Assembly (NCBI GenBank): GCA_030610325.1
Contig: JAUWRZ010000126.1
Coordinates: 1-6,405 of the forward strand
DNA: 6,405 nt
Direction: 5' to 3'
Source of the DNA: Sulfurimonadaceae bacterium
GTDB lineage: Bacteria > Campylobacterota > Campylobacteria > Campylobacterales > Sulfurimonadaceae
Below are positions 1-5,916 of the stretch, one piece after another. Each line of letters opens with the position of its first letter. Within the stretch, counting starts at the first letter, position 1. Under the pieces are notes generated by a model, which worked only from the letters and a program-made list of their open reading frames with translations, ran no database searches and was not told the DNA's origin. The translations under genes were made by a program, and so were the position numbers.

Positions 1-185
1 AAGAATACATACTCCGGTTATTCTGTTTCAAAGAATGAAGCTACTGCTTGCTGATCTAAAAGATCAAGCTCAGCATGTGTCTTACCTATGACATTAGTGT
101 AGCCTTTGGCTTTGAGGTTAGAGACAATGGCAGAACCAACCAAACCTCTATGCCCTGCTATATAAATCTTACTATCTTGATTCAC
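1..185 (-). pseudogene. fcl: GDP-L-fucose synthase, 5' part, interrupted by an in-frame stop (partial at window edge)
   Basis: GDP-L-fucose synthase (Fcl/WcaG) is a cytoplasmic NADPH-dependent epimerase/reductase that turns GDP-4-keto-6-deoxymannose, the Gmd product, into GDP-L-fucose. The reading frame starts at a GTG (185-183), 8 nt after the gmd stop, and begins [27 protein letters not shown] at residues 11-17 is the Rossmann nucleotide-binding loop typical of this family, and THAELDLLD (36-44) matches the usual following segment. After residue 55 (FFETE) there is a TAA at 20-18, then PEYVF in the same frame, which is the normal Fcl continuation. The stop is therefore a point change in a conserved stretch and not the natural end; the family is about 310-370 residues long. 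The rest lies outside the window. The ribosome binding site is weak, so translation may be coupled to gmd. Identity is quite sure; whether the gene is dead or the TAA is a sequence error cannot be settled here. Confidence 0.75.
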
Positions 186-193
186 TACTCTGC

Positions 194-1312
194 CTACTCG
201 AAGTAATTCATGGTCTTATACCCACCATCTTGTAGATACTGGTCTTTTGTCATAAGGTGAAGATCTGATGCCATCATATCATTGACAAGTTCTTCGAGTT
301 TGTATTCTCTACTCCATCCAAGTTTTGTTTCCGCTTTAGTTGGGTCACCAATAAGCAGATCAACTTCTGTCGGACGGAAGTAACGAGGATCAACACCTAC
401 AACCTCTTTACCAATCTCTACCTGGTAGTCAGGGTTGGAACAAGAAACGACATATGCTTTCTCATCTACACCTTCACCTTTAAACTCTAACTCTATACCT
501 GCGTAAGCAAAGGACATACGTACAAACTCTCTTACCGGAGTGGTAACACCTGTAGCGATAACCCAGTCTTCTGGCTCATCTGCTTGTAAGATCAACCACA
601 TCATCTTGACGTAGTCTTTAGCATGACCCCAGTCACGTTTGGCATCAAGATTACCCAGATAGACCTTATCTTGAAGGCCAAGGGCTATCTTGGAAGTAGC
701 GCGGGTGATCTTACGGGTGACGAACGTCTCACCACGTACTGGTGACTCATGGTTGAACAAGATACCGTTACAGGCAAACATATCGTAAGCCTCACGGTAG
801 TTGACGGTGATCCAGTAAGCGTACATCTTCGCTACCGCGTAAGGGGAACGTGGGTAGAAAGGTGTCGTCTCACTCTGTGGGACCTCCTGGACTTTTCCAT
901 AGAGCTCAGAGGTAGAGGCCTGATAGATACGTGTCTTCTTGGTCAGTCCTAAGAGTTTGACCGCTTCAAGGATACGTAACGTTCCGGTACCATCAGCATT
1001 GGCGACATACTCTGGAGTCTCGAAAGAGACAGCGACATGGCTCATAGCAGCAAGGTTATAGATCTCATCAGGCTGAGTCTCCTGGATGATACGGGTCAGG
1101 TTCATAGAGTCTGTCATATCACCGAAGTGAAGCGTCAGGTTGACATCCTTCTCATGCGGGTCCTGATAGAGGTGATCAATACGGTCTGTGTTGAAAAGTG
1201 AAGTACGACGTTTGATGCCATGGACCTCATACCCCTTCTTTAAAAGAAACTCTGCCAGGTAGGAGCCGTCCTGTCCTGTGATACCTGTTATTAATGCTAC
1301 TTTTTTACTCAT
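194..1312 (-). CDS. gmd: GDP-mannose 4,6-dehydratase
   Basis: This 372-residue enzyme removes water from GDP-D-mannose to give GDP-4-keto-6-deoxy-D-mannose, the first committed step to GDP-L-fucose. It is a cytoplasmic extended short-chain dehydrogenase. The NADP-binding loop GITGQDG is at residues 10-16, followed by the family segment [17 protein letters not shown] (33-49). The catalytic triad is visible as STSELYG (133-139, with the Thr and Glu) and YAVAK (158-162, Tyr and Lys). [17 protein letters not shown] (187-203) is the Gmd hallmark; Val192 stands where many family members have Arg. Length is normal for the family. The ATG at 1312 is preceded by AAGG (1322-1319) at 6 nt spacing and lies only 10 nt after the manC stop, so the two genes are co-transcribed, with fcl 8 nt downstream. 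GC content falls toward its 3' end. Confidence 0.97.
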   Translation of the reverse strand: MSKKVALITGITGQDGSYLAEFLLKKGYEVHGIKRRTSLFNTDRIDHLYQDPHEKDVNLTLHFGDMTDSMNLTRIIQETQPDEIYNLAAMSHVAVSFETPEYVANADGTGTLRILEAVKLLGLTKKTRIYQASTSELYGKVQEVPQSETTPFYPRSPYAVAKMYAYWITVNYREAYDMFACNGILFNHESPVRGETFVTRKITRATSKIALGLQDKVYLGNLDAKRDWGHAKDYVKMMWLILQADEPEDWVIATGVTTPVREFVRMSFAYAGIELEFKGEGVDEKAYVVSCSNPDYQVEIGKEVVGVDPRYFRPTEVDLLIGDPTKAETKLGWSREYKLEELVNDMMASDLHLMTKDQYLQDGGYKTMNYFE

Positions 1313-1322
1313 CTATTACCTT

Positions 1323-2705
1323 TTAATCGCGTTTAAAATCATCCTGAAGCCTGACGATATCGTCTTCCCCCAGATAACTGCCTACTTGAGCCTCTATAAG
1401 GACCACATCTATCTTTCCGGGGTTCTCAAGCCGATGGACCTCTCCCAATGGGATGTAGGTCGACTCATTTGGCCTGACCAGTATCTCTTTCTCACCGACA
1501 GTCACCTTTGCCGTCCCGCTGACTACTATCCAGTGCTCACTACGGTGAAAATGTTTCTGAAGCGAGAGACGTTTGCCAGGTTTGACGACAATACGTTTTA
1601 TCTTATAGTTCTCACTCTCTTCCAAGATGGTATACGTACCCCATGGACGGTGTGCGGTCAGGTGAATATGGTGCAGATCGCTTTTACGTGCTTTGAGCTC
1701 GTTGACGATCTTCTTGACCTTCTGCGAGCTCCCCTTCTTCGTCACCAACAGTGCATCAGGAGTATCCACGACGATCAGTCCATCCACATCGGCAAGGGTG
1801 ATCAGCCTGTCACTGGAGTAGACGAAGTTCTCTTTCGCGTCCATAGTGATCAGGTTCTCATCCACACTGTTGCCATTAGCATCTTTCTCAAACTCTTCAG
1901 AGAGTGCATCGAAACTGCCCAGATCACTCCAACCTATGCTACTTGCGACCACTTTCACACGGTCACTCTTCTCCATCACCGCATAGTCTATGCTGTCTTC
2001 AGGGATATTGGCCATCGCCTCATGCTCTATACGGATCATACCGTCTTGAGTCGCTGACTCATAGGCAGCTACAGACGTCTCATAGATCTCCAGTGAGTGC
2101 TTCTTCAACTCATCCAGAAAGACTCCTGCTTTAAAACAGAACATCCCGCTGTTCCAGTAGTAGTTACCGGCATCGACATAACTCTGTGCTTTTAGGACAT
2201 CAGGCTTCTCATGAAAGGCTTTGACATCCTCTCCATCCGCTTCGATATACCCAAAGCCGGTCTCAGCAAACTCAGGGGTGATACCAAAAGTCACAAGGTT
2301 CCCATCACTCGCCAGACTTTGAGCATGAGCAATAGCCTTACCATAAGCTTTAGTGTCTTTGATAAGATGATCCGAAGGCGTGACCAGGACTATCTCTTCA
2401 GGCTCAAGGGCCAGACAGGCCAGAGCGATAGCAGGTGCCGTGTTCCTGCCTACCGGCTCCAAAAGGAACTTGGCATGATCACCCTCTACTGCGACATCGA
2501 GCTCCTGCATCTGATCAACTGCCAGAAAATACTGTTCAGCATTGGAGACGATCATCTGAGTATCACAGGTCTCAAGGTTTCTTGTCAATGTCAACTGAAA
2601 CAACGACTTCTCATCAAAGAGCTTGACAAACTGTTTTGGCATCAATGTCCGGCTCATCGGCCACAGACGCGTACCGGTACCACCACATAGTATTATATTT
2701 GTCAT
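1323..2705 (-). CDS. manC: Bifunctional mannose-1-phosphate guanylyltransferase / mannose-6-phosphate isomerase
   Basis: This 460-residue protein of the ManC/AlgA (type II) family makes GDP-mannose from mannose-1-phosphate and GTP, and its C-terminal domain can interconvert fructose-6-phosphate and mannose-6-phosphate. The nucleotidyltransferase domain covers about residues 1-335: the pyrophosphorylase signature CGGTGTRLWPMSR is at 7-19, LLEPVGRNTAPAIALA at 81-96, TPSDH at 109-113, FHEKPD at 164-169, YYWNSGMF at 182-189 and WSDLGSF at 259-265. A cupin isomerase domain follows (about 350-458), opening with HRPWG (352-356) and carrying the metal-binding pattern Q383, H385, E390 and H424. Length is typical. 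The ATG at 2705 has GAGG at 2721-2718, with a rather long 12-nt spacer. It leads the manC-gmd-fcl operon, which supplies GDP-mannose and GDP-L-fucose for surface glycans. Its leader holds a TATAAT box and two hairpins, described separately. Confidence 0.96.
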   Translation of the reverse strand: MTNIILCGGTGTRLWPMSRTLMPKQFVKLFDEKSLFQLTLTRNLETCDTQMIVSNAEQYFLAVDQMQELDVAVEGDHAKFLLEPVGRNTAPAIALACLALEPEEIVLVTPSDHLIKDTKAYGKAIAHAQSLASDGNLVTFGITPEFAETGFGYIEADGEDVKAFHEKPDVLKAQSYVDAGNYYWNSGMFCFKAGVFLDELKKHSLEIYETSVAAYESATQDGMIRIEHEAMANIPEDSIDYAVMEKSDRVKVVASSIGWSDLGSFDALSEEFEKDANGNSVDENLITMDAKENFVYSSDRLITLADVDGLIVVDTPDALLVTKKGSSQKVKKIVNELKARKSDLHHIHLTAHRPWGTYTILEESENYKIKRIVVKPGKRLSLQKHFHRSEHWIVVSGTAKVTVGEKEILVRPNESTYIPLGEVHRLENPGKIDVVLIEAQVGSYLGEDDIVRLQDDFKRD

Positions 2706-2735
2706 ATGTCTATACTTCCTCTTTTACATGGGTAT

Positions 2736-2781
2736 GAATAAAGGGCACCTCTGATGACACACAGGGTTTTTAGAGGTGCAC
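2736..2781 (+). repeat. Palindromic repeat, copy A (46 nt), in the manC leader
   Basis: The first 17 bases, GAATAAAGGGCACCTCT (2736-2752), recur exactly on the opposite strand at 4029-4013. Beyond that the two copies stay alignable over their whole length, and copy A lacks 8 nt present in copy B. Copy A is itself an inverted repeat: GCACCTCT (2745-2752) pairs with AGAGGTGC (2772-2779) around a 19-nt loop. It lies about 24-31 nt upstream of the manC ribosome binding site, so a hairpin would form in the manC leader. The tract after the stem on the coding strand (CCTTTATTC) is only weakly U-rich, so a terminator or attenuator role is possible but not shown. No transposase accompanies it. Confidence 0.75.
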
Positions 2782-2792
2782 TAAAGACACTA

Positions 2793-2811
2793 TGATACAA
2801 AGATCGTATCA
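2793..2811. repeat. Small perfect inverted repeat in the manC leader
   Basis: TGATAC (2793-2798) and GTATCA (2806-2811) form a 6-bp stem with a 7-nt loop. It lies upstream of the copy A hairpin in the presumed manC transcript. It could be an operator-like dyad or part of a structured leader; no T-run follows, so it does not look like an intrinsic terminator. Confidence 0.35.
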
Positions 2812-2865
2812 CAAAGAATGTTATATTAAAAAGTACAAAAGTCATTTTTTAGTTTTAAACCCGGA

Positions 2866-2871
2866 ATTATA
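2866..2871 (-). promoter_or_regulatory. Candidate -10 box for the manC-gmd-fcl operon
   Basis: A perfect TATAAT on the minus strand lies in the 230-nt gap between tonB and manC, in an AT-rich stretch. No good -35 box is seen 16-18 nt upstream, which is common for sigma-70 promoters in Campylobacterota. Transcription would start near 2859 and give a leader of roughly 150 nt containing the 2793-2811 dyad and repeat copy A. This is inferred from the hexamer and its position only. Confidence 0.4.
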
Positions 2872-2935
2872 GCGCTTTAAGACTGTTCATAAGTTGAAGA
2901 AAAAATGTGATTTTCTGGTGTTATTTTGGCACTAT

Positions 2936-3667
2936 CTATTGTAGTTGATAACGTATCGGGACCTGAAGAGAGATGGGTTCCTGGGGTCTTGGGAACTCTC
3001 CGGAAAGTCGTTCTATGGTCGTTATAGCAGCACGGTTCAGCAAGTCTCGTGAACCTGATCGTACCTCGATAGCCCTTGCTTCACCATTGCTCAAGAGTTC
3101 AAAGGCTACGATCACCTCACCCGTGATACCCCTTTTTCTTGCAGATCTTGGGTAGTACAGATGCTTTTGGAGCAGTCTTGCTATCTCTGCGAGATGCTCC
3201 TCCAGATAGCTCTCTTCTACAGTTGGAGTCGCAGCTGAGTCACTCTCTATCTCAGGTTGACTCGCGGAAGCTGTGGTACTCTCTTTGAGATCAGCGACCT
3301 CATCTATTTTTGTCTCTACTACTGCGACAGCTTCCACAGGTGCAGGTTCGACGATATCCTCGATCACAGGCGGCGGTCTTACAACAGGCTTTGGTTCGAC
3401 CTTGACGATCGGCTTTGGTCGTTCGATGGGTTTGGGAGGTGGCGGCTTTTCTACTTCTATCTTTTTGGGGAGGATAGGAGGTGGCTGTATCCTCGCTTGT
3501 TTGGGAGCGACCGGTAAGGTTTCGACACAATGTGTCAATGAGACACATACTGCCTTCTTCGCAGCAGGCGAATGCAAACGCACTTCCTGATAGATGCCTA
3601 CTGCCAGCAGGGCTATAAGGGCATGGATCGTAAAAGATAGAAAAAAGGAGCTACTCAACCTAAACAT
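2936..3667 (-). CDS. tonB: TonB energy-transducing protein
   Basis: TonB carries energy from the inner-membrane ExbB-ExbD proton channel across the periplasm to outer-membrane receptors for iron chelates, vitamin B12 and similar ligands. The 243 residues show the usual three parts. An N-terminal signal anchor (about 7-26) contains SFTIH (11-15), the Ser-x-x-x-His motif of the TonB membrane helix that works with ExbB/ExbD. A Pro/Lys/Glu-rich periplasmic spacer follows (about 55-115, e.g. PPPILPKK and EKPPPPKPIERPKP), then an acidic stretch. The C-terminal TonB domain (about 165-243) holds YYPRSARKRGITGEV (171-185) and ends in VPIRYQLQ. Cys41 and Cys47 sit just after the membrane helix and could form a disulfide. 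Length is typical. No exbB, exbD or receptor gene is adjacent, so partners must lie elsewhere. No clear Shine-Dalgarno precedes the ATG at 3667. It follows the small unknown gene after 96 nt. Confidence 0.93.
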   Translation of the reverse strand: MFRLSSSFFLSFTIHALIALLAVGIYQEVRLHSPAAKKAVCVSLTHCVETLPVAPKQARIQPPPILPKKIEVEKPPPPKPIERPKPIVKVEPKPVVRPPPVIEDIVEPAPVEAVAVVETKIDEVADLKESTTASASQPEIESDSAATPTVEESYLEEHLAEIARLLQKHLYYPRSARKRGITGEVIVAFELLSNGEARAIEVRSGSRDLLNRAAITTIERLSGEFPRPQEPISLQVPIRYQLQ

Positions 3668-3691
3668 AGATGGGATTTTACATAAAAGAGA

Positions 3692-3697
3692 GTTATA
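3692..3697 (-). promoter_or_regulatory. Weak candidate -10 box for tonB
   Basis: TATAAC on the minus strand lies 24 nt before the tonB start codon in an AT-rich stretch, just after a terminator-like hairpin that ends the upstream gene. A second possible box, TAAAAT at 3680-3675, would start the transcript almost at the ATG. Neither has a convincing -35 box, so this is a position-based suggestion. Confidence 0.25.
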
Positions 3698-3763
3698 AAA
3701 GTGTTAAAGCAGATCTATCTTGTGTGACGTATGGATCTGGAGAACAGATGCACCTGACTCCGA

Positions 3764-3958
3764 TCATCCACCAAAAAGGGCTTTGAGCCCGTTCAACAAG
3801 CCTGTGCTTTTTTTCGGCTTATACGGCTTAGTCCGTTCATCAATGAAGTCCGGATCGGGTTCGAGTCTTCGCTTATCAAACTCAATATGTCTTTTAGGTC
3901 TGCTACGCTCTGGTCTGTCTAAAAAGAGTGGAGTACCTGATCCATGTGGCATACACAT
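3764..3958 (-). CDS. Small basic protein of unknown function (64 aa)
   Basis: I do not recognise this protein. The ATG at 3958 has an excellent ribosome binding site, AAAGGAG (3970-3964), with 5-nt spacing; an in-frame ATG at 3952 is a second choice, and the in-frame ATG at 4012 lies inside a hairpin with no such site. The protein starts MCMPHGSGTPLFLDRPERSR, is rich in Arg, Lys, Pro and Asp (14 Lys/Arg against 9 Asp/Glu, net about +5), has no membrane segment or signal peptide, and ends in a short hydrophobic stretch, GLLNGLKALFGG (53-64), with a terminal Gly-Gly. Most of it looks extended or disordered with a possible short C-terminal helix. It lies between the second amt gene and tonB on the same strand. 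Its leader is palindromic repeat copy B, and its last codons form a terminator-like hairpin. The ribosome binding site and compact layout argue for a real gene; function is open. Confidence 0.6.
   Translation of the reverse strand: MCMPHGSGTPLFLDRPERSRPKRHIEFDKRRLEPDPDFIDERTKPYKPKKSTGLLNGLKALFGG
3773..3790 (-). terminator. Terminator-like hairpin inside the 3' end of the small gene
   Basis: On the minus strand GGGCT (3790-3786) pairs with AGCCC (3782-3778) around a 3-nt loop and is followed directly by five T (3777-3773). This is a compact intrinsic-terminator shape. It lies inside the codons for Gly-Leu-Lys-Ala-Leu-Phe, ending 7 nt before the TGA stop, so efficient termination would tend to truncate the message unless RNA is released slightly downstream. 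The stem is only 5 bp, so strength is uncertain. Confidence 0.45.
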
Positions 3959-3975
3959 AACGGCTCCTTTCTTTA

Positions 3976-4029
3976 GGGAACTTCTAATGACCCTGTGTAT
4001 CATCAGGGTCATAGAGGTGCCCTTTATTC
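3976..4029 (-). repeat. Palindromic repeat, copy B (54 nt), directly before the small gene
   Basis: This copy forms a long imperfect hairpin. The inner stem is perfect: ATGACCCTG (3987-3995) with CAGGGTCAT (4004-4012) around an 8-nt loop. The outer stem, 3976-3985 with 4013-4022, has 8 of 10 pairs, and one base (3986) is bulged. The end AGAGGTGCCCTTTATTC (4013-4029) is the exact reverse complement of 2736-2752 in copy A. The hairpin stops 5 nt before the AAAGGAG of the downstream gene, so it could protect the transcript or affect translation. It starts 107 nt after the end of the second amt gene. No T-run follows it on the coding strand. Confidence 0.8.
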
Positions 4030-4073
4030 TTAAGAGCAGTATGCCATAGATAGCATCTATAGTCAGTGACGGC

Positions 4074-4102
4074 GATCACATAACTTTGTTTTATAAGTGA
4101 TC
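4074..4102. repeat. Inverted repeat downstream of the second amt gene
   Basis: GATCAC (4074-4079) and GTGATC (4097-4102) can pair around a 17-nt AT-rich loop, 27 nt beyond the stop codon of the complete amt gene. There is no following T-run, so it is at best a weak 3' structure or a dyad site. Confidence 0.25.
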
Positions 4103-4128
4103 CTGCCAGGAATCGATCAGACAGACTC

Positions 4129-5316
4129 CTATATAGCCCGTTTGAACTCAGGGTAAGCTTCGACACCACACTCGTTGACATCCATACCTTCAAGCTGTGC
4201 ATCATCCTCTGCCCGAAAGCGGATCAGTTTATTGATGAGATACAACACGATAAATGAGACCGGGAAGACAATACCGAAGACGACCAGTACCCCTTTGAGC
4301 TGTCCCATGAAGGTAATACCCTCAGCAGGGTTGGCAGCGAAGATACCGACAGCCAGTGTCCCCCAGATACCGTTTACAAGGTGAACAGAGAGCGCACCGA
4401 CAGGATCATCAAGGCGTAATCTATCAAATAATGGAACAGCAAATACGACCAAGGTACCACCGATAGCACCGATCAGGATCGGAGTGTGGATATCATACAG
4501 ATCTGGTCCAGCCGTTACTGCGACGAGACCTCCAAGCGCCCCATTCAAGATCATCGTGATATCCAGTAATCTATAGCGGATAAACATCAATATTCCTGCG
4601 ATGATCGCTCCGGCCAGTCCGGCAGTATTAGTATTCATGATGGTAAGTGCTACAGCGTCCGCATTCTCTTTTGAGGCGATGGAGCCGACAGAACCGCCAT
4701 TAAAACCAAACCAACCGATCCAGAGCAGAAAAGCACCCAGGACTACCAGCGGGATGTTTGATGCAGGGATGACACGGATCTTACCATTGACATAACGTCC
4801 TTTACGAGATCCCATGATCAAGATCGCGGCCAGCAGTGCCCAGCCACCGGTAGAGTGGATGACCGTAGAGCCAGCAAGGTCGTACATGTTGATGTCAAAC
4901 ATCGTACCATCGAGCATATCCGCACCCCAGGAGATGTTGACGATAGTCGGGTAGATCAAAGCCCCCATGATGACCGCGAAGATCGTCAGTGGGATAAGAC
5001 GGACACGCTCACTCACACCACCACTCATGATGTTGATGGTCTTACCTACAAAGGCCATCTGAAAGAGAAAAGCTGCCCACATACTCATGGAACTGTTCTC
5101 CCAAGAGCCAAAGGCCAGATCATAACCTACAAGAAAAAAGGCCATAGATGCTACTGCATAGATCATCGTGTTGACGGTAAGTACCGCCGTGACGTTCTTA
5201 GTCCGTACCAGACCTGCCTCGAGCATAGCAAAACCCGGGACCATAAAGATGATCAGTGTCATCGCGAAGAGTGTGAAGAAGGTGTCAATAATATAGGAGA
5301 AGTCTGCTTCAGCCAT
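4129..5316 (-). CDS. amtB: Ammonium transporter (Amt/MEP/Rh family), second of the pair
   Basis: This 395-residue inner-membrane channel imports ammonium as a homotrimer. The sequence is strongly hydrophobic with about 11 membrane helices. Family marks are MVPGFAMLEAGLVRTKN (25-41) in the first helices, Phe89 aligned by position with the pore Phe107 of E. coli AmtB, GGVSERVR (99-106), the signature DLAGSTVIHSTGG (146-158) and LDDPVGALSVHLVNGIWG (302-319). His154 and His312 are the expected twin pore histidines. The cytoplasmic tail (about 366-395) ends in GMDVNECGVEAYPEF (377-391), the region that docks GlnK in known systems. The start Met is chosen because AAAGG (5328-5324) lies 7 nt upstream; there is no cleavable signal peptide. 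It follows glnK by 174 nt, a gap with its own TATAAT box, so it may be transcribed both with glnK and alone. It is a diverged paralogue of the partial amt gene at the right edge. Confidence 0.95.
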   Translation of the reverse strand: MAEADFSYIIDTFFTLFAMTLIIFMVPGFAMLEAGLVRTKNVTAVLTVNTMIYAVASMAFFLVGYDLAFGSWENSSMSMWAAFLFQMAFVGKTINIMSGGVSERVRLIPLTIFAVIMGALIYPTIVNISWGADMLDGTMFDINMYDLAGSTVIHSTGGWALLAAILIMGSRKGRYVNGKIRVIPASNIPLVVLGAFLLWIGWFGFNGGSVGSIASKENADAVALTIMNTNTAGLAGAIIAGILMFIRYRLLDITMILNGALGGLVAVTAGPDLYDIHTPILIGAIGGTLVVFAVPLFDRLRLDDPVGALSVHLVNGIWGTLAVGIFAANPAEGITFMGQLKGVLVVFGIVFPVSFIVLYLINKLIRFRAEDDAQLEGMDVNECGVEAYPEFKRAI

Positions 5317-5346
5317 CTATTAGCCTTTGATTATAGTTTAATCGTA

Positions 5347-5352
5347 ATTATA
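5347..5352 (-). promoter_or_regulatory. Candidate -10 box for the second amt gene
   Basis: A perfect TATAAT on the minus strand lies 30 nt before the ATG, giving a short leader that includes the AAAGG ribosome binding site. A second TATAAT (5335-5330) is too close to the start codon to leave room for the ribosome binding site. The -35 region is poor. The nearby TGGC...GC pattern has wrong spacing for sigma-54. Confidence 0.4.
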
Positions 5353-5477
5353 ATAATCAGTCAGTAAGGTGATGCTAAATTAGGCCATGTTTTGTCTGGA
5401 ATGGTGAGGGGAGTTACTATTTGACTGAGGCACTATATAAAATAGTGTTTAAAAGTGTTGTTTTGTTGGTTCTTGTA

Positions 5478-5832
<355 letters not shown>

Positions 5833-5854
5833 CTACTCCGCTTTTTTAATATTT

Positions 5855-5880
5855 CAGGGTCCTGCCTGTACCCTTTACTG
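5855..5880. repeat. Possible degenerate third copy of the palindromic repeat
   Basis: This stretch in the amt-glnK gap shares CAGGGTC and CCCTTTA at identical spacing with the right half of copy B (4004-4029), about 18 of 26 positions by eye. It also has a small AGGGT/ACCCT dyad. The left half of the repeat is not recognisable, so chance similarity remains likely. Confidence 0.2.
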
Positions 5881-5916
5881 AGACTTTAAGCCTGTTGTCC
5901 TAATCTTATCTAAAAA

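Noticed and set aside
1278..2057. 259-codon open frame on the plus strand opposite manC
   Set aside because: It lies antisense to a clear ManC, has no ribosome binding site I can see, and its translation resembles no protein; a shadow frame.
2211..2690. 159-codon open frame on the plus strand opposite the manC 5' half
   Set aside because: Fully inside a well-supported gene, with no family features.
2885..2935. AT-rich stem and T6 tract after the tonB stop as a terminator
   Set aside because: The only pairing is a weak AGAAAA/TTTTCT stem that uses up the T-run itself.
3959..4012. Upstream ATG at 4012 as the start of the small gene (82 aa)
   Set aside because: It lies inside the copy B hairpin without a ribosome binding site, and the added residues would be encoded by the palindrome; the ATG at 3958 has AAAGGAG at good spacing.
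3984..4205. 73-codon minus-strand frame from the end of amt into the palindrome
   Set aside because: It overlaps the amt tail out of frame, runs through hairpins and has no ribosome binding site.
4855..5367. 170-codon open frame on the plus strand opposite the complete amt gene
   Set aside because: Its translation is rich in His, Asp, Lys and Arg, as expected from reading a membrane protein gene backwards; no independent support.
5374..5387. Possible sigma-54 promoter (TGGC...GC) before the second amt gene
   Set aside because: The spacing between GG and GC is one base short of the strict sigma-54 requirement, and the rest of the consensus is poor.
5431..5447. CACTAT/ATAGTG dyad in the glnK-amt gap as a terminator
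   Set aside because: The stem is 6 bp and AT-rich and has no T-run on the coding strand; not enough to call.
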